NCBI GenBank assembly: GCA_025936115.1
Contig: JAICTZ010000049.1
Location: forward strand, 1 to 55,935
Reading direction: 5' to 3'
Length of the DNA stretch: 55,935 nt
From: Polyangiaceae bacterium
GTDB lineage: Bacteria > Myxococcota_A > Polyangia > Polyangiales > Polyangiaceae
Positions 38,365-47,356 of this stretch are shown in pieces; positions within the stretch are counted from its first letter, which is position 1, and each line of letters begins with the position of its first letter. Under the pieces are notes generated by a model that was given only the letters and a program-made list of their open reading frames with translations, ran no database searches and was not told the origin of the DNA. A program made the translations under genes and the position numbers.

Positions 38365-38393
38365 GCTCTGGCGAAGCCAGTGCGAGGGTTTTT
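38365..38393 (+). terminator. Possible intrinsic terminator after the receptor gene
   Basis: CTGGC-GAA-GCCAG (38368-38380) is followed eight bases later by GTTTTTC (38387-38393). A second stem, GCGGCT/AGCCGC at 38414-38431, lies downstream without a U-run. Both lie in the gap before the next lipoprotein gene and might attenuate read-through. Confidence 0.35.
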
Positions 38394-38474
38394 CTGAACG
38401 CATCGGTCGCGGGGCGGCTCGGCAAAGCCGCTCCAAAAGCAGAGCGCCCGCTAAAACCAAAACCGCGGAGAGAA

Positions 38475-39266
38475 ATGCGGACTCCCAACAAGAGTACTCG
38501 GTGTCTCCTCGCGTTCGTCGCCGTCGCGCTGACGGGTTGCGTCGGAACGACGGGCGGCGAGGAGTTTTCGTTCCAAGCGTTCGCGCGTGGGCCGGAGGGC
38601 GTGTCCGCGCCGTACGGCTTCGTGAACGGCAAGGGCTACAGCGTGAGCCTCGAGCGCGCGCGCGTCCACGTGGGCGCGCTGTACCTCAATCGTTCGGTAC
38701 CGACGTCCGTGTCCGCGAGCACGTCGTGCACACTCGCCGGCATCTACTCGGCCGAGGTGCCGGGAGCGCTCGACGTCGATGCGCTCTCGGACGTGCCGCA
38801 GCCGTTTCCGATCACGGGTGACGCGACGTCGGACCGCGCGCGCACGGGCGAAGTGTGGCTGACGGGCGGCGACGTGAACGACCCGTCCGATACAACGGTG
38901 ATCCTCGACGTAGCCGGCACCGCGGCGCGCGAGGGTGAGAGCCACGCTTTCGAGGGCAAGCTCACGATCGGGGAAAATCGGGTACAGCCGACGCCTCCCG
39001 CCGAACCGGGCCTAAAACCCATTTGCAAGGAACGCATCGTCTCGCCGATTGCCGTCGACGTGACCCCCGCGCGCGGCGATCACCTGACGCTCGCGGTCGA
39101 ACCCGCGAAGATGTTCGCGAACGTGGATTTTTCGGAGCTCACGCCCAACGCCGACGGGACGCTCGAGTTCGACGACGATCCGGCCACGGCAACGCCCGCG
39201 AGCACGAATCTGTATATTGGGCTCCGCGCGAGCAGCGGCGTCTATTCGTTCACTTTCGAGCCATGA
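38475..39266 (+). CDS. Lipoprotein of unknown function next to TonB receptor
   Basis: 263 residues from the ATG at 38475, preceded by GGAGAG and followed by a signal peptide with lipobox LTGC. The mature protein is beta-rich and has recognisable blocks: GYSVSLERARVHVGALYLNRSVP, GIYSAEVPGALDVDALSDVPQPFP, GEVWLTGGDVND and HAFEGKLTIGE. I have the impression of a conserved myxobacterial family found beside such receptors but cannot name it. An in-frame extension back to 38289 exists; I do not think it is used. Its stop overlaps the start of the next lipoprotein gene (ATGA). Confidence 0.72.
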   Translation: MRTPNKSTRCLLAFVAVALTGCVGTTGGEEFSFQAFARGPEGVSAPYGFVNGKGYSVSLERARVHVGALYLNRSVPTSVSASTSCTLAGIYSAEVPGALDVDALSDVPQPFPITGDATSDRARTGEVWLTGGDVNDPSDTTVILDVAGTAAREGESHAFEGKLTIGENRVQPTPPAEPGLKPICKERIVSPIAVDVTPARGDHLTLAVEPAKMFANVDFSELTPNADGTLEFDDDPATATPASTNLYIGLRASSGVYSFTFEP

Positions 39267-40441
39267 CGTACGCCGACCGCCTCCCCGTGCATTTTCGCCA
39301 TCGCGTGGGCCTCCGCGCGCGCACGCTCCCACTCGCCCTGGTGTGCGCCGCGTTCGGTTGTAGCAGCGCAGCGCAGACGGGCGGCAGCATCGCCGTGCAA
39401 ATCTCGGGCGAAGCCGCCGCCACAGAAGGGTTCTCGTTTCCGCAGGGCAGCGACGTGACTTTCGCCGACGGCTGGGAGCTTCACTTCTCCCACGTGCTCG
39501 TCACGGTCGCCGACGTGACTCTCTCGGAGAACCCCGACAAAGCGCCTGCCGATCAGGCCCAAACGGATGCTGCCGTCGCGCGTGCAGCGGGGCCGTGGGC
39601 GGTGGATCTCGCCGTGGCAGGCAGCGTGCCTGCCGCCGGCGGAGCAGGCACGGCAACACCGCTCACGACGATCGCGGCCGAGAATCTCGAGGGCGACGAG
39701 CCGTTCGCCGCCGATCGTCGCTACGCGTTCGGCTACGGCGTCGTGCCGGCACGAGCGGCCGCGGCGCGCGTGAACTTCGCCGGCGACGCCGCGACGGAAG
39801 CGCTCTACGCCCGGATGATCAGTGAAGGCTTCACCGTCCTCTACGTCGGTACCGCGACCTTCGCCGGCAAAGACTGCAGCACGAGCGACCCAGCTTACGA
39901 CGTGACGGGGTTGCCGACGGAGCTGCCGTTCGAGCTCGGCTTCCGAACGCCGACCACTTACGTCAACTGTCAGAATCAAGAAAATCAGGGCACGGCGTTC
40001 GAGGGCGAAGAGTACCAGCGTGGCATTGCGATCCTGCCGAACCAGCCCGCGCTCGCGCAGATCACGCTGCACCTCGAGCACCCGTTCTTCTCCGACACGG
40101 TGCACGATTCGAGCATCTATTTCGACCAACTCGCCGCGCGCTTCGACGGCGCCCCCCTCACGACGGACGAGCTCATCGACGTCGACCCGACGGCGTTCAC
40201 CGACTTAAAGGGCGCGGCGCTCCCGTGGCGGGTGTGTCCGAGTGACGCCGCTCCGGAGCTGCCGCTTGGCCGCCAGCGGAGCTTCGGGGTCGGGCACACG
40301 CTCGTGGACCCCGTCGGCGACCCCCACGGCGCTTTCCGCGATTATCGCGATTTCATCGCGTACGTGCAAAGCACGCAGGGTCACCTGAACGGCGGTGAAG
40401 GGCTTTGCTACGTCGCGCGCGGCTACCCGTCGCCCCCGTAA
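39263..40441 (+). CDS. Second lipoprotein of unknown function in the receptor locus
   Basis: 392 residues. Signal peptide with lipobox AFGC (C33). The mature protein is Ala/Gly/acidic, beta-rich, with GWELHFSHVLVTVADVTLSEN early, then RRYAFGYGVVPARAAAARVNF, LGFRTPTTYVNCQNQ, and a helix-poor C-terminal third with SSIYFDQLAARFDGAPL. Six Cys after the anchor (for example in KDCSTS, NCQNQ, WRVCPSD, GLCYVA) may form disulfides. It is co-translated with the upstream lipoprotein, so both probably work with the TonB receptor, for example as surface ligand-binding partners. Confidence 0.72.
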   Translation: MTYADRLPVHFRHRVGLRARTLPLALVCAAFGCSSAAQTGGSIAVQISGEAAATEGFSFPQGSDVTFADGWELHFSHVLVTVADVTLSENPDKAPADQAQTDAAVARAAGPWAVDLAVAGSVPAAGGAGTATPLTTIAAENLEGDEPFAADRRYAFGYGVVPARAAAARVNFAGDAATEALYARMISEGFTVLYVGTATFAGKDCSTSDPAYDVTGLPTELPFELGFRTPTTYVNCQNQENQGTAFEGEEYQRGIAILPNQPALAQITLHLEHPFFSDTVHDSSIYFDQLAARFDGAPLTTDELIDVDPTAFTDLKGAALPWRVCPSDAAPELPLGRQRSFGVGHTLVDPVGDPHGAFRDYRDFIAYVQSTQGHLNGGEGLCYVARGYPSPP

Positions 40442-40514
40442 ACGCAGGCTCGATTGTCCACTCCGCGCACGGCGCTATGGCGCTCGTCGCCCCGTCGTGC
40501 AAAAAACTGCGCCT

Positions 40515-42836
40515 ATGCCGAAGGTCTTGCGCGCGTTTTTCGCGCTGCTCGGAGTGTGCTTGGTGCTCGTGAGCTCGCGAGCCATCGCCGACAGTGATGA
40601 CGCACCGCCCAGCACCGCCAACGGGAACTTGCTCTTTCGCTTGCGCCCCATCCACAGCGACGCACACCGGCGCATCGACCAACTCACCGACGGACGCCGC
40701 GGTCGCGAAGGAGACTCGTGGAAGAGCTTGGCGACCGTGCCGCTTGCCGGACGCGACAGCTACGTCGTCTATGACTTGGGCAAGCCGACACCCATCGTGG
40801 GCGCGTGGCTCCAGGGCGACAACAACGACACCTACGAGGTCGAGGGCTCGTCGGACGGCGAGCACTTCGAGACGCTGTGGATCGCGCCCGTGGTGCACCA
40901 GTCGGGGCTCCGAACCCGCAGCACCACGGATCTGCACGCGACCGCGCGCTACGTGCGCTTGCATCCCAAATCGGGCGACGGCTTCTTCGGCGTGACCGAG
41001 CTCGAGCTCTTCTCGAGCGTTCCGGCGGACTTTCCAGGAAATGTGCCGGAGGTGCGTTCGGGCTCGCTCGACGCGCATTTTCGCGACGCGACCGTGCTCT
41101 TCGGGTTGGCTCTGATGGCGCCGCTTCTGCTCTACCGCGGTGCGAAGCCGTCTCTCGTCGTGTTCGCGCTGCTCGTGGCCGGCATCGGGATCGTCAACTT
41201 CGCGCTCGCGTACCTCGACGCGCTGCCGATCGACCCGCGCGAGGTGTCGCTCGTGCGCGGCACGGTCGGGCTCGCGGCCGCGCTCACCGTCGCGCGCGAG
41301 GTGTTCGCGCCCAGGCGCTTTCCCGCCGTGCGCGCCGTCATTCTCGCGACGCTCGGGCTCACGGGCGTCCTCGGCGTCGTCTGCTTTTACAACCTCGCCC
41401 AGCCGCAGTTTTACAGCCGCGGCCGCGACGAATGGACCTTCGCGCATTACCTCGATCTGCGGCAGTACTACACGACGGCGAAATACTTCCGCGAGCTCGG
41501 CTACCGCGGCATCTACGAGGCCGACGTCGCGACCTTTCTGGAGGATCACCCGGAGCGCAAGGAGTCGATCGCCAACATCCCCATGCGTGACCTGCACTCG
41601 CACCGGATGAGCACGCCGGAACGTCAGGAAGCGCGCATCCAGGCGATCAAGTCGCGGTTTACTCCCGAACGCTGGCAGGAGCTCAAAGAGGACGAGCGCT
41701 GGTTCCGCGACGCGATGGGCAACTCGCACTGGCTCGAGATGCTGTGCGATTTCGGCGGGAACGCGACGCCCGTATGGATGACGATCGCGCATTTTCTTTT
41801 CTCGGCCACGCCGCCGAGCAACCTCGGCTTCACGCTGCTCGGCTTCATCGACCTCGCGCTGCTCGGCGGCATGTTCTTCGCCGTGTGGCGCTGTTACGGA
41901 CCACGCACGGCGCTGATCGTGATGACGGTGTTCGGCGCGAACGACTTCATCATGTACGGGACGAACTGGGGCGGCGCGACGCTACGGCACGACTGGCTCG
42001 CCTACATCGGCTACGGCGCGTGCGCGCTCCGCAAGGAGCGCTGGGCGCTCGGGGGCGCGCTCCTCGCGCTCTCGACCATGATCCGCGTTTTCCCGGCGCT
42101 CTCGATCGCGGGCGCCGCGCTGCCGGCAGCCATGCGCGTGAGCGAGAGCTTCGTGCGCGAACGGCGCATGCCCGGCCTGCGCGAGCTCATCGAGCGGGAG
42201 CGCGGCACCGTGCGCATGCTACTCGGGGCCGCGGCGACAGCCGTCATCACCTTCGCGATCTCGGCGGCCGTGCTCTCCCCGGGTGCGTGGCCCGACTGCC
42301 TGAAGAAGATTTCGCAGCTCGCCGCCGACAATCACCCGGCCTCGATCGCGCTCCGCTCGCTCATCGGAGGCTGGGAGGACAACCAGGCGAGCGTGATCCG
42401 CAACCGCCTGCCGCTCTTCATCGTGGCGACGCTGCTCTACGTCGGACTCGTCGTGCTCGCGGCGCGCCGGCGGCGCGCCGACCAAGGGGCCTTACTGGGA
42501 ATGATCCTCGTGCCGGTCCTCACCTACCCGGCCAACTACTATATTCACTTCGTGTTCCTCTTACCGATGCTCGCGACCGAGCTCCGGCCGACGGACGCGG
42601 AGCCGCTCCCCGCATCGCGCATCGATGCCGGCGTTTGGCTGACGCTGCTCTTCATGTGCGCGGGACAGTATTTCACCGTGATGATCGCGGACCTCGGCCT
42701 CCACTTCTATTTCGAGACCGTCGTCCTCTTCACGGTGTTCACGGTGCTGCTCGGGCTGCTCGTCAAAGACGACGTCGTCGCCTGGGCGACCACGGACCCC
42801 GCTGGCCTCGGGCCAACGGAGCGTCCCGCGAGTTGA
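40515..42836 (+). CDS. Polytopic membrane protein with exported discoidin-like domain (GT87/DUF2029-like)
   Basis: 773 residues from the ATG at 40515. A leader or first helix (1-24) is followed by an F5/8 type C-like beta-sandwich (about 40-175: SYVVYDLGKPTPIVGAWLQGD, EVEGSSDGEHFETLW, ARYVRLHPKSGDGFFGVTELELF). At least nine hydrophobic helices follow, with the family-like segment FLFSATPPSNLG and repeated helical loops. The membrane part resembles GT-C glycosyltransferases of the GT87/DUF2029 type, which use polyprenyl-phosphate sugars, but I do not see a certain catalytic Asp. The combination with a carbohydrate-binding-like fold suggests glycan synthesis at the outer face of the inner membrane. 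Confidence 0.7.
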   Translation: MPKVLRAFFALLGVCLVLVSSRAIADSDDAPPSTANGNLLFRLRPIHSDAHRRIDQLTDGRRGREGDSWKSLATVPLAGRDSYVVYDLGKPTPIVGAWLQGDNNDTYEVEGSSDGEHFETLWIAPVVHQSGLRTRSTTDLHATARYVRLHPKSGDGFFGVTELELFSSVPADFPGNVPEVRSGSLDAHFRDATVLFGLALMAPLLLYRGAKPSLVVFALLVAGIGIVNFALAYLDALPIDPREVSLVRGTVGLAAALTVAREVFAPRRFPAVRAVILATLGLTGVLGVVCFYNLAQPQFYSRGRDEWTFAHYLDLRQYYTTAKYFRELGYRGIYEADVATFLEDHPERKESIANIPMRDLHSHRMSTPERQEARIQAIKSRFTPERWQELKEDERWFRDAMGNSHWLEMLCDFGGNATPVWMTIAHFLFSATPPSNLGFTLLGFIDLALLGGMFFAVWRCYGPRTALIVMTVFGANDFIMYGTNWGGATLRHDWLAYIGYGACALRKERWALGGALLALSTMIRVFPALSIAGAALPAAMRVSESFVRERRMPGLRELIERERGTVRMLLGAAATAVITFAISAAVLSPGAWPDCLKKISQLAADNHPASIALRSLIGGWEDNQASVIRNRLPLFIVATLLYVGLVVLAARRRRADQGALLGMILVPVLTYPANYYIHFVFLLPMLATELRPTDAEPLPASRIDAGVWLTLLFMCAGQYFTVMIADLGLHFYFETVVLFTVFTVLLGLLVKDDVVAWATTDPAGLGPTERPAS

Positions 42837-42850
42837 GCCGGGCCCGAGCG

Positions 42851-43303
42851 TCAGCCGGTTCTTAGGTCCGGCGGCACTACGAGCGGCCGCCGGATGAAGG
42901 ACGGGACTTCCTGCCGGCCGATGGATTCCCAAACTTCCGGGTTGAAGTATGCGCGCGCCCGCCCGCCGACCATGAGGTTTGCGACGTTGAGTGCCATCTC
43001 CAGCATGCGCGACTTGATCAGCATGTGCACGACCGCCGAATCGTGCTCGGCGAACCACTTGGTCATCACTTCGCGAAATTCGGTCGTGTGCATGCGCGTC
43101 TCGGCGCCGTCGACCATCAGCACGTAGCGGCCGCTCGTGCGCAGGTGCCGCTCGCCGTCTTCGATCACGTGCTTGGCGAAGTCGAGCGTCATGATCCCGC
43201 GCCGGACGTGGAGCGACACGCCGCGCCCGAAGTCGTGGATTTGCATGATCCCCTGCCCATCGAAGTGAAGAACGCTGCCGTCGTCGAGATTTCGCGAGTT
43301 CAT
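42851..43303 (-). CDS. Small STAS/SpoIIAA-like protein
   Basis: 150 residues from the ATG at 43303, preceded by AGGGGGG; an extended in-frame version crosses the next gene and is rejected. The alternating strand/helix pattern (IMTLDFAKHVIEDG, RYVLMVDGAETRMHTTEFREVMTKWFAEH, AVVHMLIKSRMLEMALNVANLMVGG) is that of STAS/SpoIIAA-like folds often found as stand-alone myxobacterial proteins. No conserved phosphorylatable Ser is obvious. There is no partner kinase nearby. It is on the same strand as the L,D-transpeptidase, 185 bp downstream of it. Confidence 0.6.
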   Translation of the reverse strand: MNSRNLDDGSVLHFDGQGIMQIHDFGRGVSLHVRRGIMTLDFAKHVIEDGERHLRTSGRYVLMVDGAETRMHTTEFREVMTKWFAEHDSAVVHMLIKSRMLEMALNVANLMVGGRARAYFNPEVWESIGRQEVPSFIRRPLVVPPDLRTG

Positions 43304-43488
43304 CGTGGAGCCCCCCTCGCGCCGTCGAGGAAGCTTACACCGCAGCGCAGCGCCGGTGCTGAAACAAAACCTCCGCCGGGACGAGCGTGCGTCACGAGAG
43401 CCAATTTCTTTTCCGCCTCCCGGAGCGCTGGGCCGCGGAATTGCCCGCCGCACCGACCCGTCGCCGAACTTCCGGAGGCTCCGGCGGG

Positions 43489-45099
43489 CTAGGGATGGAT
43501 ATTGACGATGGTGCCGTTCTCGAAGGGTTCGCCGGCATAGGCGGCATGCCAATGGTCGGGCACGTCGGGCGTCGTCCAGAGGAAGACGTAACGCGCGTCG
43601 ATCGGCGACAAGTTCACGCAGCCGTGCGAGCGCGTGCGACCGAAGTCGTCGTGCCAGTACGCAGCATGCAGGGCATAGCCACCCTTGAAGTATTCGACCC
43701 AGGGCACGTCTCGTAGCTCGAATTCGTGATCGGCCACGGCCGAGTCCATCGTGGTCGTGACGTGCTTTTGGTAGATCCGGAACATCCCCGTGGGCGTGCT
43801 GTGCGTGGTGGCGGGATCGCCGAGGCCGTCGCGACCGGTGGAGACGAGCGTCGCGTACACGGGGCGGTCACCCTCCCAAAGCACGAGCGTCTGATTCAAG
43901 ATCGAGATGTCGATCCACTTCGTGCCTTTGCGCGCGTAGGGCGGGAGCGTGCTGGTCTTGGGCACGGTGCGAATCTCACTGCTCTTGAGCCAACGCCCGT
44001 CGCGCGTTTCGACCATGCGCGCGTCGCCCGTGCCGCGCACGTTACCGTTCAACGCAACGAGCGCGCGGAACGGGGCGGCTTCGCCTGGGTTCGCGTCGCC
44101 GCCCGACACCGACCAGAAATGCGCCGACTCGTCGTGCACGAAGGCGACGGGCAGTCCGACCGAGCGGATGTCGTTGCCGTGGAAGGGCGAGCCGCTGTCC
44201 GGCTTGAGTTTGTCGGCGGGCAAGAGCCGCGCGTCCGTCGTGATGGCGAAGCGCCGCCCCTGCGCTTCGGGGCCGGCGACGAACGAGCCGATGAGCGCAA
44301 ACCCTGCGTGACGGCGACTGCGATCGGCGATCACCGCGTACGGCGGCGCCTTGAACGACGACAGGTTCGGGATTCGGCGCCCGCCGTCGAGCCACCAAGG
44401 CAAACGGTCGTCACCGCGGCCACCGAAGCGCACGCTTTCGTCCATCGGAATCGCCTTGTCCGGGACGCCCCCTTTTGCGAGACCCTGGGAGTCGAGCGGC
44501 ACGTCGTTCGCGCCCACGTCGAGCTTGTCCCACTCGGCGTGAAGCTTCTTCCAATTTTTGAGGTGGCGCTCGAGGCGCATCTCGTACGTCTCCTGCTCGT
44601 CGGCGTTCGGCACGCGCAGGTAGTTCGGCGCGATCGCACGCAGGAACGCGTACTTGTAAGGCATCGGCCGTTGGCGATCCGGCTCGACGTCGAGCGCGCG
44701 AGCAATCGGGTGGTCGAGCTTGATGGTCGCGGCCGGTCCCGCGCACACGAAGCCGAGCGGGCGCACCGCGTACCAGCCGCCGGGACACTCGCGCACGGTG
44801 ACTGGCCGTTCGGAGCGAGCGACGCGCGCTCCGACCCGCAGGTAGCCGATCACCTCGGCCGACGGCAGCGGGCGCTTGCGGACGGGCACGACCATGGCGA
44901 CCGGCGCAAGCTTCGGGCCATTTTCTGGCGGCACGGGCACCTTGGCCCATTCGTCCGCCTCGAGCGAGGGGCCGCCGTTCGCGGGAGCAAGCTGGAGCGC
45001 CGGTGGATCGGCCGCCGCCGACTCGCGCCCCGCACAACCGAAGCTCGCGAGGCAGCCCAAGAGAGCGGCGGCGAAACACGTGGGTGAAGGAGAGCGCAC
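43489..45099 (-). CDS. L,D-transpeptidase (YkuD family) lipoprotein
   Basis: 536 residues. Lipobox SFGC (C22). A C-terminal YkuD domain (about 390-530) contains HAAYWHDDFGRTRSHGCVNLSP with H478, H492 and the nucleophile C494; this is the complete H-x14-17-[ST]HGCxN signature. The long N-terminal part (about 40-385) has no familiar domain and includes an SH3-like start (VPVRKRPLPSAEVIGYLRVGARV). Such enzymes form meso-diaminopimelate cross-links in peptidoglycan or attach lipoproteins to it. The lipid anchor places it in the outer or inner membrane facing the periplasm. Confidence 0.92.
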   Translation of the reverse strand: MRSPSPTCFAAALLGCLASFGCAGRESAAADPPALQLAPANGGPSLEADEWAKVPVPPENGPKLAPVAMVVPVRKRPLPSAEVIGYLRVGARVARSERPVTVRECPGGWYAVRPLGFVCAGPAATIKLDHPIARALDVEPDRQRPMPYKYAFLRAIAPNYLRVPNADEQETYEMRLERHLKNWKKLHAEWDKLDVGANDVPLDSQGLAKGGVPDKAIPMDESVRFGGRGDDRLPWWLDGGRRIPNLSSFKAPPYAVIADRSRRHAGFALIGSFVAGPEAQGRRFAITTDARLLPADKLKPDSGSPFHGNDIRSVGLPVAFVHDESAHFWSVSGGDANPGEAAPFRALVALNGNVRGTGDARMVETRDGRWLKSSEIRTVPKTSTLPPYARKGTKWIDISILNQTLVLWEGDRPVYATLVSTGRDGLGDPATTHSTPTGMFRIYQKHVTTTMDSAVADHEFELRDVPWVEYFKGGYALHAAYWHDDFGRTRSHGCVNLSPIDARYVFLWTTPDVPDHWHAAYAGEPFENGTIVNIHP

Positions 45100-45273
45100 C
45101 CCGGTGAGATGCCAAAGCAGGCCCCGCCTGGCCCAGTTTTCGGCCAGAACCGCCGGCCGAGCGGGGGCGCGGCGTCTTTACGCTTTCCAACGCTGGCACA
45201 AAGCCACGCGCGATGGTTCTATGCGCCGTGGCCTTCAAACGCGGGGCCACCCAAGCAAAGACGGGCACCCAGG

Positions 45274-46614
45274 ATGGCCAAGGACACGCTCTCGATCACC
45301 GACAACCGCACGGGCAAGACCTACGAGGTCGCCATCACCGACGATACGATCCGAGCCAACGATCTGCGTCAGATCAAAGTCCAGGAATCCGACTTCGGGC
45401 TCATGACTTACGACGCGGGCTTCTTGAACACGGCGTCGTGCCGCTCGTCGATCACCTACATCGACGGCGACAAGGGCATCCTGCGCTACCGCGGTTACCC
45501 GGTCGATCAGCTCGCCGAGAACGCGACGTACCTCGAAGTCGCCTACCTGCTCATCAACGGCGAATTGCCGACCAAGAGCGAGCTCGACCAATTCGTGTCG
45601 AACGTGACGCATCACACCTTCGTGCACGAGAACGTGCGCACGTTCATCGACGGATTCCGGTACGACGCGCACCCGATGGGCATGCTCGTCGCCACGGTCG
45701 GCGCGCTCAGCACGTTCTATCCCGAGGCGAAGCACGTGCTCGACGGCGACATCCGGCGCGCGCAGATGGTGCGGCTCATCGCCAAGATGCCCACGCTCGC
45801 TGCGTGGAGCTACCGCCACAGCATGGGCATGCCGTTCGTCTATCCGAACAACGAGATGAGCTACAGCGAGAACTTCCTCTACATGATGAAGCGCATCGCG
45901 GAGCCCAAGTTCGAGGTGCATCCCGAGATCGTGCGCGCCCTCGACGTCCTCTTCATCCTGCACGCCGATCACGAGCAGAATTGCTCGACCAACGTGATGC
46001 GCGGCATCGGCAGCTCGCGCGCCGATCCGTACGTGGCCGTGGCCGGTGCGGCGGCCGCGCTCTACGGTCCGCTGCACGGCGGCGCGAACGAGGCCGTTCT
46101 GCGTATGCTGCGCGAAATCGGCAGCGTCACGAACATCCCCGCCTTCGTGAAAGAAGTGAAGGGCGGCGGCGGGCGGCTCATGGGCTTCGGCCACCGCGTC
46201 TACAAGAACTACGACCCGCGCGCGAAGGTCATCAAGCGCCTGGCCGATCAGGTGATGGACCTCGTCGGTAAGAAGAGCCCGCTCCTGCCCGTCGCCATGG
46301 AGCTCGAGCGGATCGCGCTCAGCGACGATTATTTCGTCTCGCGCAAGCTCTACCCGAACGTCGATTTCTACTCGGGCCTGATTTACGAAGCGCTGCAGAT
46401 CCCGGCCGACATGTTCCCCGTGCTGTTCGCGATTCCGCGGACGTCGGGCTGGCTCGCGCAATGGGAAGAAATGCTGCTCGACAAAGACCAGAAGATCGCG
46501 CGCCCGCGTCAAATCTACACGGGCTACGACGAGCGCAAATTCGTGCCCATCTCCGACCGCCGGCCACCCGCGGCGCCCGCTTCGCACAGCAAGCCGCGCG
46601 CCGAAACCGACTGA
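45274..46614 (+). CDS. gltA: Citrate synthase
   Basis: 446 residues from the ATG at 45274 with AGGA just upstream; longer in-frame starts lack similarity. The catalytic residues are in place: H268 (YGPLHGGANEAV), H307 (GFGHRVYKNYDPRA) and D364 (PNVDFYSGL). The LHADHEQNCSTN (229-240) and RTSGWLAQWEE signatures are complete. The hexameric type II class, with its NADH-sensitive relatives, is suggested by length and the N-terminal beta domain (2-40). It condenses acetyl-CoA with oxaloacetate into citrate, feeding the TCA cycle. Confidence 0.97.
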   Translation: MAKDTLSITDNRTGKTYEVAITDDTIRANDLRQIKVQESDFGLMTYDAGFLNTASCRSSITYIDGDKGILRYRGYPVDQLAENATYLEVAYLLINGELPTKSELDQFVSNVTHHTFVHENVRTFIDGFRYDAHPMGMLVATVGALSTFYPEAKHVLDGDIRRAQMVRLIAKMPTLAAWSYRHSMGMPFVYPNNEMSYSENFLYMMKRIAEPKFEVHPEIVRALDVLFILHADHEQNCSTNVMRGIGSSRADPYVAVAGAAAALYGPLHGGANEAVLRMLREIGSVTNIPAFVKEVKGGGGRLMGFGHRVYKNYDPRAKVIKRLADQVMDLVGKKSPLLPVAMELERIALSDDYFVSRKLYPNVDFYSGLIYEALQIPADMFPVLFAIPRTSGWLAQWEEMLLDKDQKIARPRQIYTGYDERKFVPISDRRPPAAPASHSKPRAETD

Positions 46615-46739
46615 GCCACCGGGCAGGCAGGGTCCGGTTCGCGCGTGATTGCCTCGTCACCGGGCCCCGACTACGCTGCTCGGCTCGTCCGGCGCAGTGC
46701 TCGCGGTTCGAGTACCCGCGCCGGGAAAGGTGCTCGGCG

Positions 46740-47030
46740 ATGCGAACGAAACTCCTTATCGGCTACGGCATACTCTCGGCCTCCCTGCTTTTCGTCAGCT
46801 GTGTAGCGACCTCGGAGCGGCCAGCGGATTCGGCTCCCCCCGCGCCCCCGGTCACGGCGGCTGCTCCGACGCCCGCGCCCACTCCCGAACCTGCGCCTGC
46901 TCCGCCGGCTCCGGAACCGACGGCCACCGAAACCGCGGCCGTCGATGCCGGCCCGCCCCCACTTCCGCCCAAGCCCCCCATTCGCGCCAAGGGCAAAGCC
47001 ACATCGAGCGCGACCGACGGCGGCAGCTGA
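46740..47030 (+). CDS. Small Pro-rich lipoprotein
   Basis: 96 residues from the ATG at 46740 (AAAGG 12 bp before). Signal peptide with lipobox FVSC (C21), then a Pro/Ala/Glu/Thr-rich chain with no globular part and a basic Lys-rich end (PKPPIRAKGKATS). It may act as a spacer or periplasm-spanning tether. It is the first gene of a four-gene run ending in prephenate dehydratase; its stop overlaps the next ATG by one base. Confidence 0.65.
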   Translation: MRTKLLIGYGILSASLLFVSCVATSERPADSAPPAPPVTAAAPTPAPTPEPAPAPPAPEPTATETAAVDAGPPPLPPKPPIRAKGKATSSATDGGS

Positions 47031-47356
47031 TGACCACGGCAAACGAGCTCATCGCGCGCATCCAGCAAAAGCTCGGTGCGCAGAAGGACCTACTGACGAC
47101 GGTCGGCGCCGTTTACAAGTTCGTGCTCGAGGGCGCGGACGGCGGCACTTACCTGCTCGATCTCAAGCAGTCGCTCACGGTCGCGACGGGCGACGGCCCC
47201 GCGGGCTGCACCATCACCATGTCGACGTCGGACTTCGTCGACTTGTTCGAGGGCCGCGCGAACGGCCAAGCCCTCTTCTTCAACGGCAAGCTCAAGGTCG
47301 ACGGCGACATGGGCCTTGCACTGAAATTGCAGCAGCTCACGGACCTCTTGCAATGA
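47030..47356 (+). CDS. SCP2 sterol-binding-domain protein
   Basis: 108 residues, a single SCP2 domain: VYKFVLEGADGGTYLLDLKQS, VATGDGPAGCTITMSTSDFVDLFEGRANGQALFFNGKLKVDGDMGLALKLQQL. The DxxxL...F..GKL.V.GD signature is complete. SCP2 domains bind lipids or acyl-CoA in a hydrophobic tunnel; in bacteria the ligand is mostly unknown. Cytoplasmic. It sits between a lipoprotein and an unknown gene, with one-base and four-base overlaps, so it is tightly co-translated. Confidence 0.85.
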   Translation: MTTANELIARIQQKLGAQKDLLTTVGAVYKFVLEGADGGTYLLDLKQSLTVATGDGPAGCTITMSTSDFVDLFEGRANGQALFFNGKLKVDGDMGLALKLQQLTDLLQ

